From Dillenia suffruticosa (taxonomy: Eukaryota > Streptophyta > Magnoliopsida > Dilleniales > Dilleniaceae), in the NCBI GenBank assembly GCA_033439265.1, contig JAVTVX010000031.1:12251001-12315000 (forward strand): DNA of 64,000 nucleotides, in the 5' to 3' direction. The notes under the pieces were generated by a model. It was given only the letters and a program-made list of their open reading frames with translations. It was not told the origin of the DNA and searched no databases. A program made the translations under genes and the position numbers. Each line of letters begins with the position of its first letter. Positions within the stretch are counted from its first letter, which is position 1. Below are positions 34,601 through 45,779 of this stretch, in pieces.

Positions 34601-35667
34601 AGCATCAGCTTGCATGTACCAATTCCCTTCACAACCACAAATGCTCCGTTCCCCACGTACAGCCTCCTCGCTTGGGGACTCAATCGGCGGAACTCCACAT
34701 ATGCGCTCCTATCTCGAGCTACATGGTCGGTGGCTCCTGAGTCTACAATCCACAAAGGAGAAGAGTTAGTAAGCATCACAGTGGATGAAACATAACTCAT
34801 ACCATGTAAAGAAGAAGGACATACCTTTCGCTCGCCACACTCGCGAGCGAAATGCCCAGATTTGCCACAAACGTAGCATCGGACTTTGCTCTTATCGAGC
34901 TCCTTCTTCTTTCGTGTCTGCCCTCTATCAACGGTTTTCGCTGCTGGCTTCCTCTTAGCCTGGCTAGGTTTCTTGTCATATTTGCGTCATTTACGCTTGA
35001 CGCCCTTGGAGCCCTTACTCGACTCCGCCACATAGGTATGACCAGAAACCGACCTAGCCACCTCCTGGCGCTCCTCCTCGAGCTCACAATGCCTACGCAC
35101 GTCCATGAAAGTACGAATACTCTCAGTGTGCGTGAGGTAGGTCTTTACAACATCCCAGGAGTCAGGCAAGGACTGGATTACTCCCAGTACCTGAAACTCA
35201 TCAGACATTGGCTCCCCCATGTTCTTTAGAGAAGCGATCATACTTGACATATGCATTAAATGCTGTTTCATTGTATGATCGGGTCTCTTCTTATAGGTGA
35301 TAAACCTATAAGTCAGTATCCTCAGCTTAGGAGCTGACCGGGAGCCAAGGTGCTCTCTCAGAGCACTCCAAACCGACATCGCAGTAGGATACTGCTCGTA
35401 CACTGGAATCAGATCATCGTGCATGCTGCTAAGGAGGATGACCCTAGCTTGGCCATCCTTCTTCTTCCATGCACGATACGCCTCCTCATCCAGTTTCGCC
35501 TGAGGCGTATCACCCACCCCGGGGTCTGTCATCTCGTGTAAGAGAACCTCCGCTAGGTCCTGCTCCTCGAAGACAAATTGAACTTTACGGTGCCAAATCT
35601 CATAATTGTCACTGTTCAACTTGTCTCCCTTAACGAGATCAAGTACGATACTCTTTGTCGCAGCCAT
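31672..35667 (-). pseudogene. copia gag-pol polyprotein with two in-frame TGA codons
   Basis: A single frame of 1332 codons encodes capsid, protease, integrase, RT and RNase H. The open frame extends four codons upstream to a GTG, but the first ATG is at 35667 (MAATKSIVLDLV). Gag has a UBN2-like core and a CCHC knuckle at about residues 264-277 (CYVCGKSGHFAREC). The protease site DSGATDH begins at about residue 309. Integrase shows the H/H/C/C finger (WHSRLGH, CEFC) and IHSDICG...FIDDYTRF...QNGVAERR. RT carries the A-F-L-N-G motif, SIYGLKQ and YVDD near residue 1008. RNase H has SDADWGG, STMEAEF and TKHIDTRY. TGA codons at 34987-34989 (after gag, before the knuckle) and 31954-31956 (inside RNase H) break an otherwise intact frame. 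Both could arise by C-to-T change of Arg CGA. All catalytic residues remain. Confidence 0.95.
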
Positions 35668-35679
35668 TGTCTCTGTCAC

Positions 35680-36916
35680 ACAGAAAGAAAGAGACGTTAG
35701 TGACTAATAATGCTTATTTTCACAATTTCGTACACCCTACGAATTAACAATCCAAAATGAATCGAGTATTGACCCCAAAGTGAGCATATGAGTCAACGGA
35801 CACCATACACCACAACCCGGGATCTCATCTCATCATCCGGACTTTAATTCGGTGCACAAAATCCCACAAATAGTCACAAATATGCACATAGGACCCCCAA
35901 AAAAAATTGAAAAAATCAATTTTGGACGACCTGACGCGCCGCCGGGGTTCCCCACGCGCCGCCGCTCGCCGGCGGTGTACCTCACGCGCCGCCACGCGCC
36001 GGCGGCAGCCTGCTGCACGCGCCAGACGCGCGGCGCGCTGCTCACGCGCTGCCACGCGCCACGCGCGGCTCGGCTCACGCGCACCCAGTCGCAGCGCGTG
36101 GCTCACGCGCCTCACGCGCTGAGCCGCCCCTGAGCCGGGTCCGACCGGGTCGGTCAACGGGTCAGGGTTGACCCGACCGACCCGGTCAACGGTCCGGGTC
36201 TGACCCGGTCGGGTCGGTAGCGGGTCGGTCCGGGTCAGGGTCCGACCCGACCTCCACACGCCATCCGCTTCACGCGCCTGTGTGGCGCGTGCCATGCACG
36301 CGCCTGCTGGACGCGCCCTCTGGCGCGTGCTCGTCACGCGCCCGCGGGTCTGGGCTTCTTCTTCTTCGCCCGACGGGTCCTGCAACGGGTTTTTCGATCC
36401 GATTCTCCGAAAACCCATTTCCGGCTAATTTTTACGACGGTTTCTGCCGGAAAATATATTTGGACTTCCCACAAATATTTGGAACTCGTTTTTTTTTTGA
36501 ATGATTCAAGCCCTAAACACGGCGAATCATATATCCAAATTTTGGCCCTCCGCGGCCTCGCCGGAAATCCCAGTTTCCGGCAGCCAATCTATGCAAAATG
36601 CATGCCAAAACGTAGATCCATGCACATGGAACACTAATATGCCATTTATTTAGATCAATGATCCCTATACACGGATAGATCTAGGTTTTTAAGTTTTGGG
36701 CACCCTTAGGGCCGAAAACTTTAACTTCAATTTACATGGCTTAAACATGCTCAAAAAATTCAGGAAAAAATATTTTTGAGATCTACGTGACATGGGTAAC
36801 GTCACGGTATTTTCGGATTCACGAAACTCATCCGTGATCCGAAACCCATTTTTGCAACCCCATATTTTTATACCCAAAAAATATTCCGAAAATAATTTTA
36901 ATAAATCCAACCCTAC
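35680..36916 (-). other. GC-rich 5' leader of the young copia element
   Basis: The region between primer site and gag contains a strongly GC-rich core at about 35925-36370 in an AT-rich window. It has about sixteen ACGCGC motifs (mostly CACGCGCC) and a block at 36128-36260 built of GGGTC, CCGACC and GGTCAACGG units in both orientations, which could fold strongly. A 197-codon minus-strand frame (35825-36418) is Arg/Ala rich because of this composition, and I do not support it as a protein. Confidence 0.7.
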
Positions 36917-36928
36917 GCTCTGATACCA
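36917..36928 (-). other. Primer binding site (initiator-Met tRNA) of the young copia element
   Basis: The minus strand reads TGGTATCAGAGC one base inside the 5' LTR end. This is the standard complement of the initiator-Met tRNA 3' end used by plant copia elements. Confidence 0.95.
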
Positions 36929-36929
36929 A

Positions 36930-37358
36930 TGTTGGATTTATATGCACATACACATGCGGAAGCGTGCAAAATATTTCGGAATCATAAAAGAATAGGATTT
37001 TCGGGCATACCTCAAAAGTAGATTGCAAAATCTGGGAACGACGAACCTCGATCGATCGACCTCGCAGTCGGGATGATAACCACAAAAGATGAGCTATCAC
37101 CGCAGCACCACGACCCCTCAATCGAATCCGGTGACAAATTCTCTTCGCAGAATTTTTCCCTCTTTCTCTCAATTGTCTCCTCACAATCTTTGCAATGGTT
37201 GTATGTCCTAGGGTTTTGCCCCTAGTTTCCATATGTCTCCGTCACCACAAATGGTAGGGAATTCAAATCCCATAAGTTACCATTTGTGCATATGGAAAGT
37301 GGGATATTTCATTTTTCCAAATAAGGAAAGATGCCCCACGTGGGCATTCATTCCTTCA
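36930..37358 (-). repeat. 5' LTR of the young copia element
   Basis: 429 bp with TG...CA ends, 427 of 429 positions identical to 30099-30527. It would carry the element's promoter. GAGGA follows at 37359-37363. Confidence 0.97.
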
Positions 37359-40300
37359 GAGGATTTCGAAAAAGTTCTATGTGGGGCACCTCATGGGTGT
37401 GGAATGCTCAATTAAACCTCTATGCATTCATCTTCTTCCTTATTTACCTTGGTGCACTGTATTTTTTAAAAATTTCCTACCGAGCAGGTTTCTGTTTGAA
37501 TCTGTGTTGGAACAACAATAATAAAAGAAAAATGAATAATGGGAGGGCAGCCCGTGATCTTGACAGCAACAATCAATGGCTGCAGAGAGAAAAAGAGAAC
37601 AAAACCCTATTGGTTATCAAGACATCTATGCAAAGTAACAGTGATAACCAAATGAAATGGACTTGCCACCAATAGGCAATATATTCATGGAAATTAAAGG
37701 AGAAAAAAAAAAGTCTCTTTTCGCGTAAAGAGATAATGAAAAGGGGGAAAATGTGATACGTCTCAAGGCACAATGAAGTGCTCCCACGTGGAAACGGAAT
37801 ATTACTTTCGTATTCCTAATGATCTTCTGGTTGTGCTTACGTGGAAGCTAATTAGTAAGTGTTTTAGATTCTTTTAATCATGAGAAGACTTGGGACTAAG
37901 TCCGCCTTTGGACCCTGTCAACCTTTATTTTTGTTGGGTCTCCTATTTTTTTCCCCCCACCAATTCGGTACCATAATCCAATTTTAATGCTATAAAATTT
38001 AATTTAAAAATTAATTTTTCTAATATCTATTTTTTATTTTTAAAATTTAAATTTAAAATTATAATTAAAAAAATTTAATATTTACAAGACGTAATAAACT
38101 CACACCACGTTGGGCTCCTATTACATGCAACTTAAACCTCCCCCCACATACTAATGCCCATTCTAAAATTTATCCCCCTAACCCCGATTTTTTTCTTTGC
38201 TTAAATTGCATATTTTTATTAAAATAGAGTTTTTTTTTTAAATAATACAATTATAAATAGAACGAATGAGAATTTTCAGTATAATATTCAAATGTAATAG
38301 TTGCACTGATACTATTTTTAATTTTTTTTCAAAAATTAAATTATAATTTAAGACTGATTCTTATTTTTGTCGTTCTTGGATGTGTTTGGCTTGACGTGGT
38401 CTTTTCTATCGAATGTGATTTGCGGTCTTTTTGATTAAATCCGCTATTTTTTATGTATGCATCTTTTCATGTTTAATGATATTCTAAACAATTGCAGTAA
38501 TGAAGATTTCATGTCTATTTTTGTCATAAATTCTATTTCACAAGAAAAAAACATATGATTGAAGTTTGTGCTTGACGATAATTGATTTTCAAATTATATT
38601 GCTGTCAAAAAAAGTTAGTCTTGTGACATTTCACCTTTCATCTTTGAATGAGGAGGCGACATTCATTAGTTTTTGAACGGATTTGATTTGGTTAGGTCGG
38701 CTTCTGGGATCGCTATTGCTATAGCTTTTGGAATTGAATACTTTCTTTCCACATCAATAGTACTTCATTTTAGGCTTACATAAAAAGAAAATATTTATGA
38801 GAACATGGAAATGTTTACCTTCTTTTTTTTTTTTGGTTGTTAGTGCAATGGAAATGTTTAGCTATGTTGGGATGACAAAAGATTAGACAACCCCAATTTG
38901 CCAAGCATGTATTTAGTTCCATCAAATGCAAGAGCAACCACACAACGTGAATCGTTTGGCGCAAACAAAAGGAAATTTGAGATCATTTCATTGCTTCCGA
39001 TGTACCAACTTGGTCACACAAGTTTAGCTGAATATGAGCCAGTTGATAGAACAATCCGTGACTATTGTTCTAAACATTAAGATTAGATTGTTGTAGTCTT
39101 TGCTTCCCCTACTTTGTTGTCACAAGAACACGCCATAATGTTTTTGGTAGGCATTATGACTTGCAGATCTTGCTAAAGTTTTTACACACACAATTTTGAT
39201 GAAGAAAGAAATGATGTTTTCACAGTGTGTGTGTGTGAGAGAGAACGTTTTGGATGACTAAGTATGTTGAAGTATCTTTACAAGAAAATTCTAGAAAACA
39301 TGAGCAAAAAGATTTATCTCTTTATCGTCCGATACAGGCTTGCAAGAGAATCTAAATTCAGATATTTTGACAAGAAGGGCATTTATGTTTTGAAACACTA
39401 CAAAAATATGATTGATTTAAACATGAGAAGGAAAAATGTAGCAATCCCACTTGAAAGAGAGGAAGTGACATTTCAATTGTCCTCATAAGTATCCTAACAA
39501 TTAAGATCTAATACTCGTCTGGAAAATGACTTATCACCAAGTGGCTTAATTATGTCACAGCAATTGTACCATCTTGAATGGTGACACTGGTACCAATGGC
39601 ATGGGCCTCCTTGGTGCTCAACTAGCTCATATCTCTTTCTAGACTACTTTTTACAAAGATGCAAACCTAAAGAACGAGACCACATCATACCATATGATAG
39701 TTAATTACTTTTATTTTTCGGGTACAATCTGGTCAACTGCTACCCGAGACGTGGCTCTGATTTGCAGATTTGTGTGGCAAAGTATATTAAATCGATCAAT
39801 ACCCCAATCAATCCAAGACTAATTAAAATATTTGATTATACTTTTTGATCCGTGAAACCAGAAGATTCACATGTTTGAGACTCCGAATATTTGTTAATGA
39901 ATCTTTACAAGATTTTGGCCATCAAAGGTTGGTTATAGTGTTAGCAGTTAGCAAATGGTATGCGCAATGACCGAAATCAAAATCATGCTACAAATCTATT
40001 AACAAATGTTTAGGGAAGTCTAAAGCATAATACGATAGTTTGAGTGGTATTAGTCTATTTGTGATTTTGGTGAGCTTCACTGTTTTATTAAGATCGGGAG
40101 GTCATAGCACAGATAAATAATTAAATTGAAAAAATAAAAGAAAAAGACACAAAATAAAAAAGAACACAAAATTAATTACTTGGGAGCTGTCCAAGGCACA
40201 ACATTTTTCTCTTAGAAGTAAGTGCATCTTAATGCATGTAACTTCCAAATTGTGAGCAAAGGTTCATCTTTTCCACTGTGTTCAAATGAATGAAATGATG

Positions 40301-40403
40301 CTTGAAGATCAGATGTATGTGTATCAAAGAAACCCTAATTAACACATTTATCAATGAAGTAGACCGGATTCAATCCTTAAACACACACATGAAAACCCCC
40401 AAC

Positions 40404-40406
<3 letters not shown>

Positions 40407-40450
<44 letters not shown>
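40407..40450. repeat. (AT)22 microsatellite
   Basis: Uninterrupted AT run of about 44 bp. Confidence 0.95.
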
Positions 40451-40456
<6 letters not shown>

Positions 40457-41630
40457 GCATATCTTAAGATAATGTAGTGCTTTGAATGAAATAAGCACCC
40501 TAATTGTGTAAGAAGGAACCTTTTTCAATCAAACACATAGTCGCTTGCTAGTAAGGTTGATTACATTTTAAATTTAATTAAGAGGGGTTTAAAAGGGGTT
40601 GAAGTGATAGGAGAAAATTTAGCAGTGCAATCCTCACTGGTCAAAGAACTTAAGATACTAAAATATAGGGCAGTACCGCCTTCTTACATAACAATTGTGC
40701 CCACAGCAATTGTTAGAAGTTATATGTCCAGAGTGCGTGATCCTCGCGAATCGAATGCTCAAATCACATGACTAAGCTTGCTAATAACAACGTTCTTACT
40801 TTTTTAATCATTGTTTCTCTTGGTTCATGTGGTCGGTACTCACGAACTTAAGGAGTCGGTTGAGATTAGACAAATAATTTTCACATTAATCAATAAATTG
40901 GTTATGGTGTTCATTGTTGGAAGTTGGCACATGGAATTGGGTCAATCATTAATGAGGAATAAACCATATTTTACATGAGACATATTTGATTAATATTGTC
41001 AATGATTAGTGTAGCTATAAACAAGGATCTACTTTCAAAGCCCCCCACGTTGTCTCATAGATAAGAAGAGCTTTTGTAAATGAACATTACCACTCGAGTT
41101 TCATGCTATCGCCCTACCTCTTAATTTACTTCAATGGTACTTTAGGCTATGAATCATAACATAATAATCATTTTTTTACTGAATAAAACAATTTAGGAAA
41201 ACTTTTATAATGTAGTTTTTTCTATATTTAAATTTTGAATTTGAAAATCGATTAAGGAAATTGATTTTAACATAATAATCTCCCGAAGTGGAATAAGCTA
41301 TTGCATAAAAAAAGAAGAATATCTTTACAAGGGTGTAAAATTTAAAATATTATTTTTTATGTATATATATATATATATATTATAATTTCAATTATATCTC
41401 TCTAGCATATATACAGACACAATAATTCATAAATTACACGATAAATACAATATTAAGATAGATTAAATGTTAGATCTTATTACGAGAAATGAATCAATTA
41501 TCAGTTAACTTAAGAATTGGACAGAAATCAACAAGTACCAAAGGCAAAGAAGAAAAATGGCATTGGTGTTTGGGACACGGTGCAAGAACAAGTCAATCGC
41601 CGACCCGAGCCATCCATGTGTGGCGTGTGT

Positions 41631-41660
41631 GAGTGCGAGTGCGAGTGCGAGTGCGAGTGC
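41631..41660. repeat. (GAGTGC)5 hexanucleotide repeat
   Basis: Five GAGTGC units inside an open frame (41517-41861) give a Cys-Glu repeat there. The frame has no other coding sign. Confidence 0.9.
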
Positions 41661-44108
41661 GAGGGCTGTGACCAGCAAAATGTTGGGACTTTCTCAGTCA
41701 ACTATTTAGAAGTTTCCATTCTCCCACATGTGCACATGGGTTCTCATGTGCACATTCACATGCTATTATCTCAATGTGAGATCCTCCCTCGTGTATCTTC
41801 AAATTCTTATATTCAATTTCCATTTCATTATGAGTCATACTATTTGTTGCTTAATGATTGAATACTTTATCAAATAGGTTGGTTATAGTCATTTCTATAG
41901 ATGGTCAGATGGTATTCATCGATCAACAAATAGAAAACAACGTTAGCTTGCATTTTTTTTTTCCCTCAACTTTCGGTGTTTGATTTTTCTCTGGTCCTAT
42001 TGTTTGGCTTTTTCCTTATTTTATCTTTCTTGAGTCTTTGCCCGCCATCTTCGTATCGGTGACTCTTTCTTAAATTTCGGGTTTAAAAAAATTGGATTAA
42101 AAACCGATATTTAAGATTAAGAAAAGAAAATCACCGCCTTTAAAACTTGATTTTCAACGAGTATAGTGTTGAGATTAAAATTAAAATGCTAATTAAATTC
42201 AAAATATGTAAAATTTATTGCTTTTTCAAAATATTAATTTTCCTATGCTTTGTCTTGGCTTTTTCTTTGGGGCATGCAGTCAATGGAATACACCACAGCA
42301 TTTGGAAGAGGTGGCTCAGTCAGCAGGTAAAAATTTGAATAAATTTATAAAGAATTGGAAGGTAGGATTGGGCATATCTAAAATTAGGTATATCTGAAAT
42401 TAATTAATTAAGGGCTTCTTTCCCCAACCCAACCCCACATTTTTAACTTTATTTATTTATTTATTATTCACACACCAACCAGCACCTCACAAGAGAATAT
42501 GTATGGGAATTGAGATGCAAATCATGTGGTCCTTTCCTTTTCTTTCTACCTTTTCTTTTGCTGACAGATATAATAAATGGGAGATAACCCCCAAACTGAC
42601 CTGCCTGACCAGAGAAAAAACTACCAACTGCCAATACCCACAAGCTAACATCAGCAACCCAAATATTATAAATTGATAAAGAAGCTATCCCAAGTAATCT
42701 TGGTCTTTTCAGTCCTAGCTAGGGAAGGGAGGCTACTTGCTTCAAGAAAAACCAATGGGACCTTTTTTACCTTTCCTGCTTTCTTTCTCCTGCTTTTCTC
42801 TTTCTTCCTTGGATGAATTTTAATACATTTCTCACACTTCCCTATGTGCATGCACTCTAGAATAAAGTTTGGCGGAGCCCCAAGGGGGGGGGGTCAAACC
42901 CTCTAGAGGATCAAAAGAAAAGTGTGTCAAAAGATACTCAGATTAGGCACAAAACTGAATCCTGTTAACGGGGATATCTTATGGATTTGAATGTTCAACT
43001 CTTATTCAAAACATGATTCTTAAAACAATTTGGACAAGCAAAGGGGCACTCTAATAGCATGATAAATTAGTGTGTACAAATTGGTTACGATTTATATTTA
43101 GGTAACTTTTTCCTTTCAAACTCCATTATTACATAGTTGGAGAGAGAGAGTTTTCAAAAGGACAGACTGATAGTTAAAATTCTCCTCCCTCAATCTTGAG
43201 ATTCAGAATTTGAATTCTTGTGTAATGAGAGAAAGATAGTAGATTGTGGTTTGTTGTCACATGGAAGGCATAGATTATGTATAGAATGTGAGGTGGTTGG
43301 AAACATATTGCCTGATAAGTATACATATTCATGAAAGGAGGTGGTGGGATAGGAGTATCTTTATAAACTAGAAGAGAGAGATTGTGGAAATTGAGTCTTG
43401 TTTAAGCAACTCCCATGGTTTCCTTTCCAAGTTGTCATTATTTTTTAACTTTCTTTCTTTGTTTCTCATTCTAAAAGGCTTTTGAACATTTCGTGTACCA
43501 AAAAACACCCACTAAATCATGTATTAGTACATAATGTGCCACGGATTCTATGCCTATTTTTTGTGTGTTTCAAAGAATCACGCACTTAAATTAAAGTGTT
43601 TTGCACGCCAACCCCTTCAAAACTAATGCCAATCTCTACCTACTCTGTCTCTCTCTCTCTCTCTCTATCAAATTTTTTCTATAAAATGTGCATAATATGC
43701 TTTTTTTTCTTTTTCATTGCCTAAACTTCCACATCGGGTGCCTTTCTACTGTTGGATTTCAAATCTTTGGTTCATGAACCAACCCACCGCCTTATTGTAC
43801 GAAATGTAATGATACCACGCTCATGGTCAGACATACCTATAATGTGATATGCCTTTTAATTTTGAATGGGACACTAAATTCCTACGTCGGCCTAATCGTT
43901 ACAATTTTTGAGTCAAAATGGACCCCAAACTCCAAAATGCCCTTAAACAAACATGATCCTTATGCTGATTTCACACCCTTCCCTCATTTCCTAGCAATTT
44001 CACAACACCCAGATAATATCATGGGATGTTTAAAGATCTTTATCGAATTGAATGAATCCAAGTATATGACAAAACATCAAGAATATCTATAGATTCATTT
44101 ACGTTTCT

Positions 44109-44348
44109 TTTTTCTTTTTTCTTTTTTTTTTGGGGGGGGTAACAAAGTGGAGAAAAGAACTAATTTCTAAAAGAAATTATACCCCAAATATTCCACTTTA
44201 ACAAGCAGTACCCCTCTAGGAGGAGAGATAAACTCAGTGAAAATCCAGAGAGGTGCGGATAGCCCACATACACCAGAATATCTGCACAACTACTACCCTC
44301 ACGACAGATGAAACTCGCCTGACCAAACAATATATCAATGTTTCTGTT
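44109..44348 (-). mobile_element. Short 5'-truncated LINE insertion with target-site duplication
   Basis: On the minus strand, the 3' tail of a plant LINE RNase H-like domain is readable. FICREGSSCADILV matches the H-x-x-R-E-G-N-x-C-A-D-x-L-A signature and is followed by a degenerate Leu-rich segment ending near a G-I-I-S-F-R motif. An A-rich tail (plus-strand T-run at 44108-44133) follows. The flanks GATTCATTTACGTTTCT (44092-44108) and GATTCATGTATGTTTCT (44349-44365) agree at 15 of 17 positions. This is typical of target-primed reverse transcription with severe 5' truncation. Confidence 0.7.
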
Positions 44349-44365
44349 GATTCATGTATGTTTCT

Positions 44366-45082
44366 AATTTTGCTAATATCCCGCCAGAAAATATATTTAT
44401 TTTGCTTTTGTCTTTTAATTATTTAATCATTTATTTTTGGAGAGTCTAAAGGGTTTTTATTAAGGAATGGGCGTATAGGGGATTTTACTGAACCTTGTTA
44501 TCACCAAGCTACTTCTTTTTTCTTTTTTCTTTTTCCTTGTTATTATATTAATAATATTGTCACATCTTGAAATGCAGGTTGAGTGAAAAATTTTCCAATA
44601 TTCTAGTCTTCTTTTGAAAAAATTTGTTTTACTAATGTGATTTGATCTAGAATTAGTTTAGTCAAAAACGTGAGTTAATAAAATACTTCTTTGCTCTAGC
44701 ATTCCAAAAAGTAATCTCTCCCTGGTAAACTTTGTGTGTGTGTGTGTGTGTGTGTGATCACTTTGCCCTTACGCACTGAAAATAACGGGCCAGATCGAGC
44801 TAACCCTTAGATAAGCGTCTGGTCTATTTCTTAGACCAACCTAACATTTTATAAAAAAAATATAAAACCTTGATGACCATACTTCTATTCTATTACATAA
44901 AATATCATATATGCTTTTGTATTATTTATGTTAGTACATTTTTTAAAATACAAGTTTTTGGTGGAGTTGTATTTGTACTTTCTAGAAATTCAACTTATAT
45001 CATGTGATTTATGTCAAAAAAAAGGAAATGAAGTAAAATAATTTCTCCATTTCACTGTATTCATTTCCATTTGTAAGAGTTA
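44366..45082. other. Intergenic DNA
   Basis: A TG microsatellite sits at 44733-44756. No coding signal is seen. Confidence 0.5.
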
Positions 45083-45090
45083 CTTGTATA

Positions 45091-45525
45091 TAGAGGTGTT
45101 AATGACACCGGATAGTGTCACGGGTATCCGTGACACTATCCGGTCAAAGCTCTAGCCTGGGATCGGTCAAACCAACCTCGAGCTTGAGCTCGGGCTCGGG
45201 TAGCTGGGTATCGAGCTTGAGCTTGAGCCCAACTGTGTTGAGTTCGAAATCTCGACGAACTATCCGAAATATTTTAATTTTTTTTTAAAAATAATTTATA
45301 TATATAATTATATATTTTTAAAAAAAATTATACATAAAATTATATTTTTAGCTATATTTTTAAATATATTACCTGTATCACTTGACGATACTACCCGATG
45401 ACACCTGACGATATTTTGAGCTCGAGCTCGAAAAATACAAGCTTGGCGAGCTCACCTAAAGTACATCGAGCTCGAGCTCGGGTATTGTGATACCCGAGCT
45501 CGATCTGGGTGTCATAACATCCCTA
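45091..45525. mobile_element. hAT-type MITE, copy 1 (435 bp)
   Basis: The terminal inverted repeats are TAGAGGTGTTAATGACACC on the left and the complement of GGGTGTCATAACATCCCTA on the right. An exact 8-bp target duplication CTTGTATA lies at 45083-45090 and 45526-45533. The T/CAGGGGTGT-like end and 8-bp duplication mark the hAT superfamily. The interior has GAGCTCGAGCTCG-type repeats near both ends and an AT-rich centre, and no coding capacity. Confidence 0.88.
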
Positions 45526-45779
45526 CTTGTATATAGGCATATAAAATTTTTAAATGGGAAGTATATACACGTTACAATAATCTAGACTAGGGTTTTATGT
45601 AGAAATTGAAAAAAATTTACTAAATTACTTAGATTTTGTCTAAATATATTCCTTTAATTCTGTTGTAAGATAATTTGAAAAAAAAAATTTGAGCATTTCC
45701 TTCGATCTTATCTTTCCCTATAATTTTGTCACCATTCTCATTTATAAAATTATCTCTATCATGCCATGTCAACTAGAGT

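Larger units (their letters stand above)
30099..37358 (-). mobile_element. Complete young Ty1/copia LTR retrotransposon, 7.26 kb
   Basis: Read on the minus strand, the element has a 5' LTR (36930-37358), primer site (36917-36928), a GC-rich leader of about 1.25 kb, a single gag-pol frame (35667-31672), a 1.1-kb untranslated 3' segment, a polypurine tract (AAGTGGGAGA at 30528-30537) and a 3' LTR (30099-30527). GAGGA flanks both ends. The order protease, integrase, reverse transcriptase, RNase H marks it as copia. Both LTRs are 429 bp and differ at two sites (30203/37034 and 30464/37295), so insertion is recent on a plant time scale. Two in-frame TGA codons make this copy non-autonomous as read. 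Confidence 0.97.
37364..44091. other. Intergenic DNA without a supported gene
   Basis: This is AT-rich DNA with a (AT)22 tract at 40407-40450, an AT run near 41359-41380, a (GAGTGC)5 repeat at 41631-41660 and a run of ten G near 42886. Open frames at 38898-39080, 39264-39488 and 43823-44092 have no recognisable domain. A 46-bp segment at 42281-42326 is bounded by GCAG and GTAAAA and is open in more than one frame, but it has no partner exon. Confidence 0.45.

Noticed and set aside
35825-36418. A 197-residue Arg/Ala-rich protein
   Set aside because: It lies wholly in the GC-rich copia leader; composition explains the open frame and no domain is visible.
42281-42326. A 46-bp segment bounded by GCAG and GTAAAA as an exon
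   Set aside because: It is too short, with no partner exon and no family match; splice-like borders are common by chance.
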